From JBIOYL01 sp044870185 (lineage in GTDB: Bacteria > Actinomycetota > CALGFH01), in NCBI GenBank assembly GCA_044870185.1, contig JBIOYL010000049.1, forward strand, positions 1 through 12,943: a stretch of 12,943 bases of DNA, read 5' to 3'. The translations under genes were made by a program, and so were the position numbers. Positions 12,078-12,943 of this stretch are shown here, in pieces. How positions within the stretch are numbered: the stretch's first letter is position 1; every line of letters starts with the position of its first letter. A model generated the notes under the pieces. The model was not told the DNA's origin. It saw nothing but the letters and a program-made list of their open reading frames with translations, and searched no databases.

Positions 12078-12943
12078 GTGGCCACCGCCTCCCGACCGGG
12101 ATGGTCACGGCGGCTGGCGCGGTGGGCCGGGCGGCTGACGGCCCGACTCGCCCACCAGCCCGGGACGATGCTAGACGCGTCATGGTCGACGGGCGCCGGC
12201 GCGGTTGCCGCCCAGACGTTTGGCTGGTTTGCCCTGACGGTGCTTGCCTACCGGATCGCGGTCATCCCGCTGACCGCCGTGAACGTGCTGGCCAACCTCC
12301 CGGGGCAGCTCCCACCGGCCGGCCTTGCGGTGGTGCTGGCAGGGCTGCTGGCCGCCAACCTTGCCCTGCTGGCCGGTGCGGTGGGTGGCCGGCCGAGCCG
12401 ACTGCTCGAAGCCAACGCGCTGCTGGGCGTGGACGTGCTGGTGGCGGTGGCCGTGAGCCTGTGGGCCAGCGCGGCCATGCGGCCGGGCAGCTTCTACCTG
12501 ATGGGACACGACGGCTTCCTGCCGTATGTGCTGGCGGTGGTGGTGCTGTGGACCACGCTGCGCGGGGCGCGCACCGGCGTGGTCCTGCTGGCCGGCGTCG
12601 CGGTGCTGGAGCTGGCGATGGGTCTGGCCAACGGCGTTGGGCTTGCCGCGGTCGGCTGGCCCGAGCTGCTCGGCCGCTTGGCCACGTCGTGCCTTGCGGT
12701 CACCCTGCCGCTGGCGGTGATGGCGTTCGCCCGGCGGGGCGGCCGCCTGCAGGCCGCCGAGGGGCTGCGCGCCGGCCGGGCAACCGAACGCGCGCGGCTG
12801 CTGCGCGACACCCACGAGCTGGCCCGCCACACTCTTGAGACGATCGCGGCGCGGGCCGGCGCCGACCAGCCAGCCGTGGAGCGGGTGTGGGAGGTGCGCG
12901 CGCTCGCCCTCGGCCAGGCCGCCGAGCTGCGGGCGGTCCTGCA
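12078..12943 (+). CDS. Sensor histidine kinase 2, paralogue of kinase 1 (partial at window edge)
   Basis: The frame is open from GTG 12078, directly after the stop of kinase 1 (TGAGTG), to the window end: 288 codons without a stop. ATG 12168 is an alternative start. The membrane domain is clearly paralogous to kinase 1, e.g. FGWFALTVLAYRIAVIPLTA against LGWWALGGLGYRVALTPFLI, and a shared LRGARTGV. The H-box region LLRDTHELARHTLETIA aligns with LLRAMHDTVLQTLEGLA of kinase 1: the histidine is kept (12813-12815), but HD becomes HE and the Q of HDxxxQ becomes H. The ATPase domain lies beyond the window. It is likely cotranscribed and translationally coupled with kinase 1, and might form heterodimers with it. 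Confidence 0.8.
   Translation, partial: MATASRPGWSRRLARWAGRLTARLAHQPGTMLDASWSTGAGAVAAQTFGWFALTVLAYRIAVIPLTAVNVLANLPGQLPPAGLAVVLAGLLAANLALLAGAVGGRPSRLLEANALLGVDVLVAVAVSLWASAAMRPGSFYLMGHDGFLPYVLAVVVLWTTLRGARTGVVLLAGVAVLELAMGLANGVGLAAVGWPELLGRLATSCLAVTLPLAVMAFARRGGRLQAAEGLRAGRATERARLLRDTHELARHTLETIAARAGADQPAVERVWEVRALALGQAAELRAVL

Overview
The window is very GC-rich DNA in which many shadow reading frames stay open on both strands. The gene families (SPW-repeat membrane protein, LAL-type LuxR regulator, FitAB/VapBC toxin-antitoxin pair, six-helix membrane adenylate cyclase of the Rv1625c kind, DUF1772, fructosamine-kinase-like protein, HisKA_3-type sensor kinases) point to a high-GC actinobacterium, probably from soil. 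This is an inference from gene content, and no taxonomic marker is present.

Layout, left to right. 1-136: the 3' end of an IS21-family element (IstB tail plus terminus). 114-452 (-): a small SPW-repeat membrane protein whose last codons and stop lie inside the presumed IS end; it has a clear promoter with a perfect palindrome over it. 798-923: a truncated N-terminal piece of a LAL regulator. 917-3882 (+): a large LAL regulator (about 988 aa if repaired) split by a single-base frameshift near 1876. 3941-4153: an esterase remnant with an internal deletion. 4156-4841 (-): FitA/VapB antitoxin and PIN toxin overlapping by 4 bp. 5176-6348 (+): membrane class III adenylate cyclase. 6395-7108 (-): TetR regulator, divergent from 7208-7597 (DUF4440/SnoaL-like) and 7667-8224 (DUF1772 membrane protein), with a 28-bp imperfect palindrome in the shared promoter region. 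8225-8985: mostly no recognisable gene, one possible 45-aa ORF. 8986-9810 (+): fructosamine-kinase-family protein. 9834-10445 (-): a response-regulator remnant and a receiver-like ORF without phosphoacceptor residues. 10930-12077 and 12078 to the window edge (+): two tandem paralogous membrane sensor kinases, the first broken by a one-base frameshift, the second with an altered H-box.

How it fits together. This looks like an accessory, signal-rich region with heavy gene decay: two large regulators with frameshifts, three truncated remnants, an IS end and a toxin-antitoxin pair. The best-supported working units are the TetR/DUF4440/DUF1772 module, the FitAB operon, the SPW gene with its operator-promoter, the adenylate cyclase and the fructosamine-kinase-like gene. 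Both frameshifts can be explained by loss of one base from a short homopolymer, so sequencing error must be excluded before they are read as biology. I see no convincing wholly new system. The most unusual items are the tandem kinase pair with a degenerate H-box next to a phosphoacceptor-less receiver-like protein, and the operator structures.
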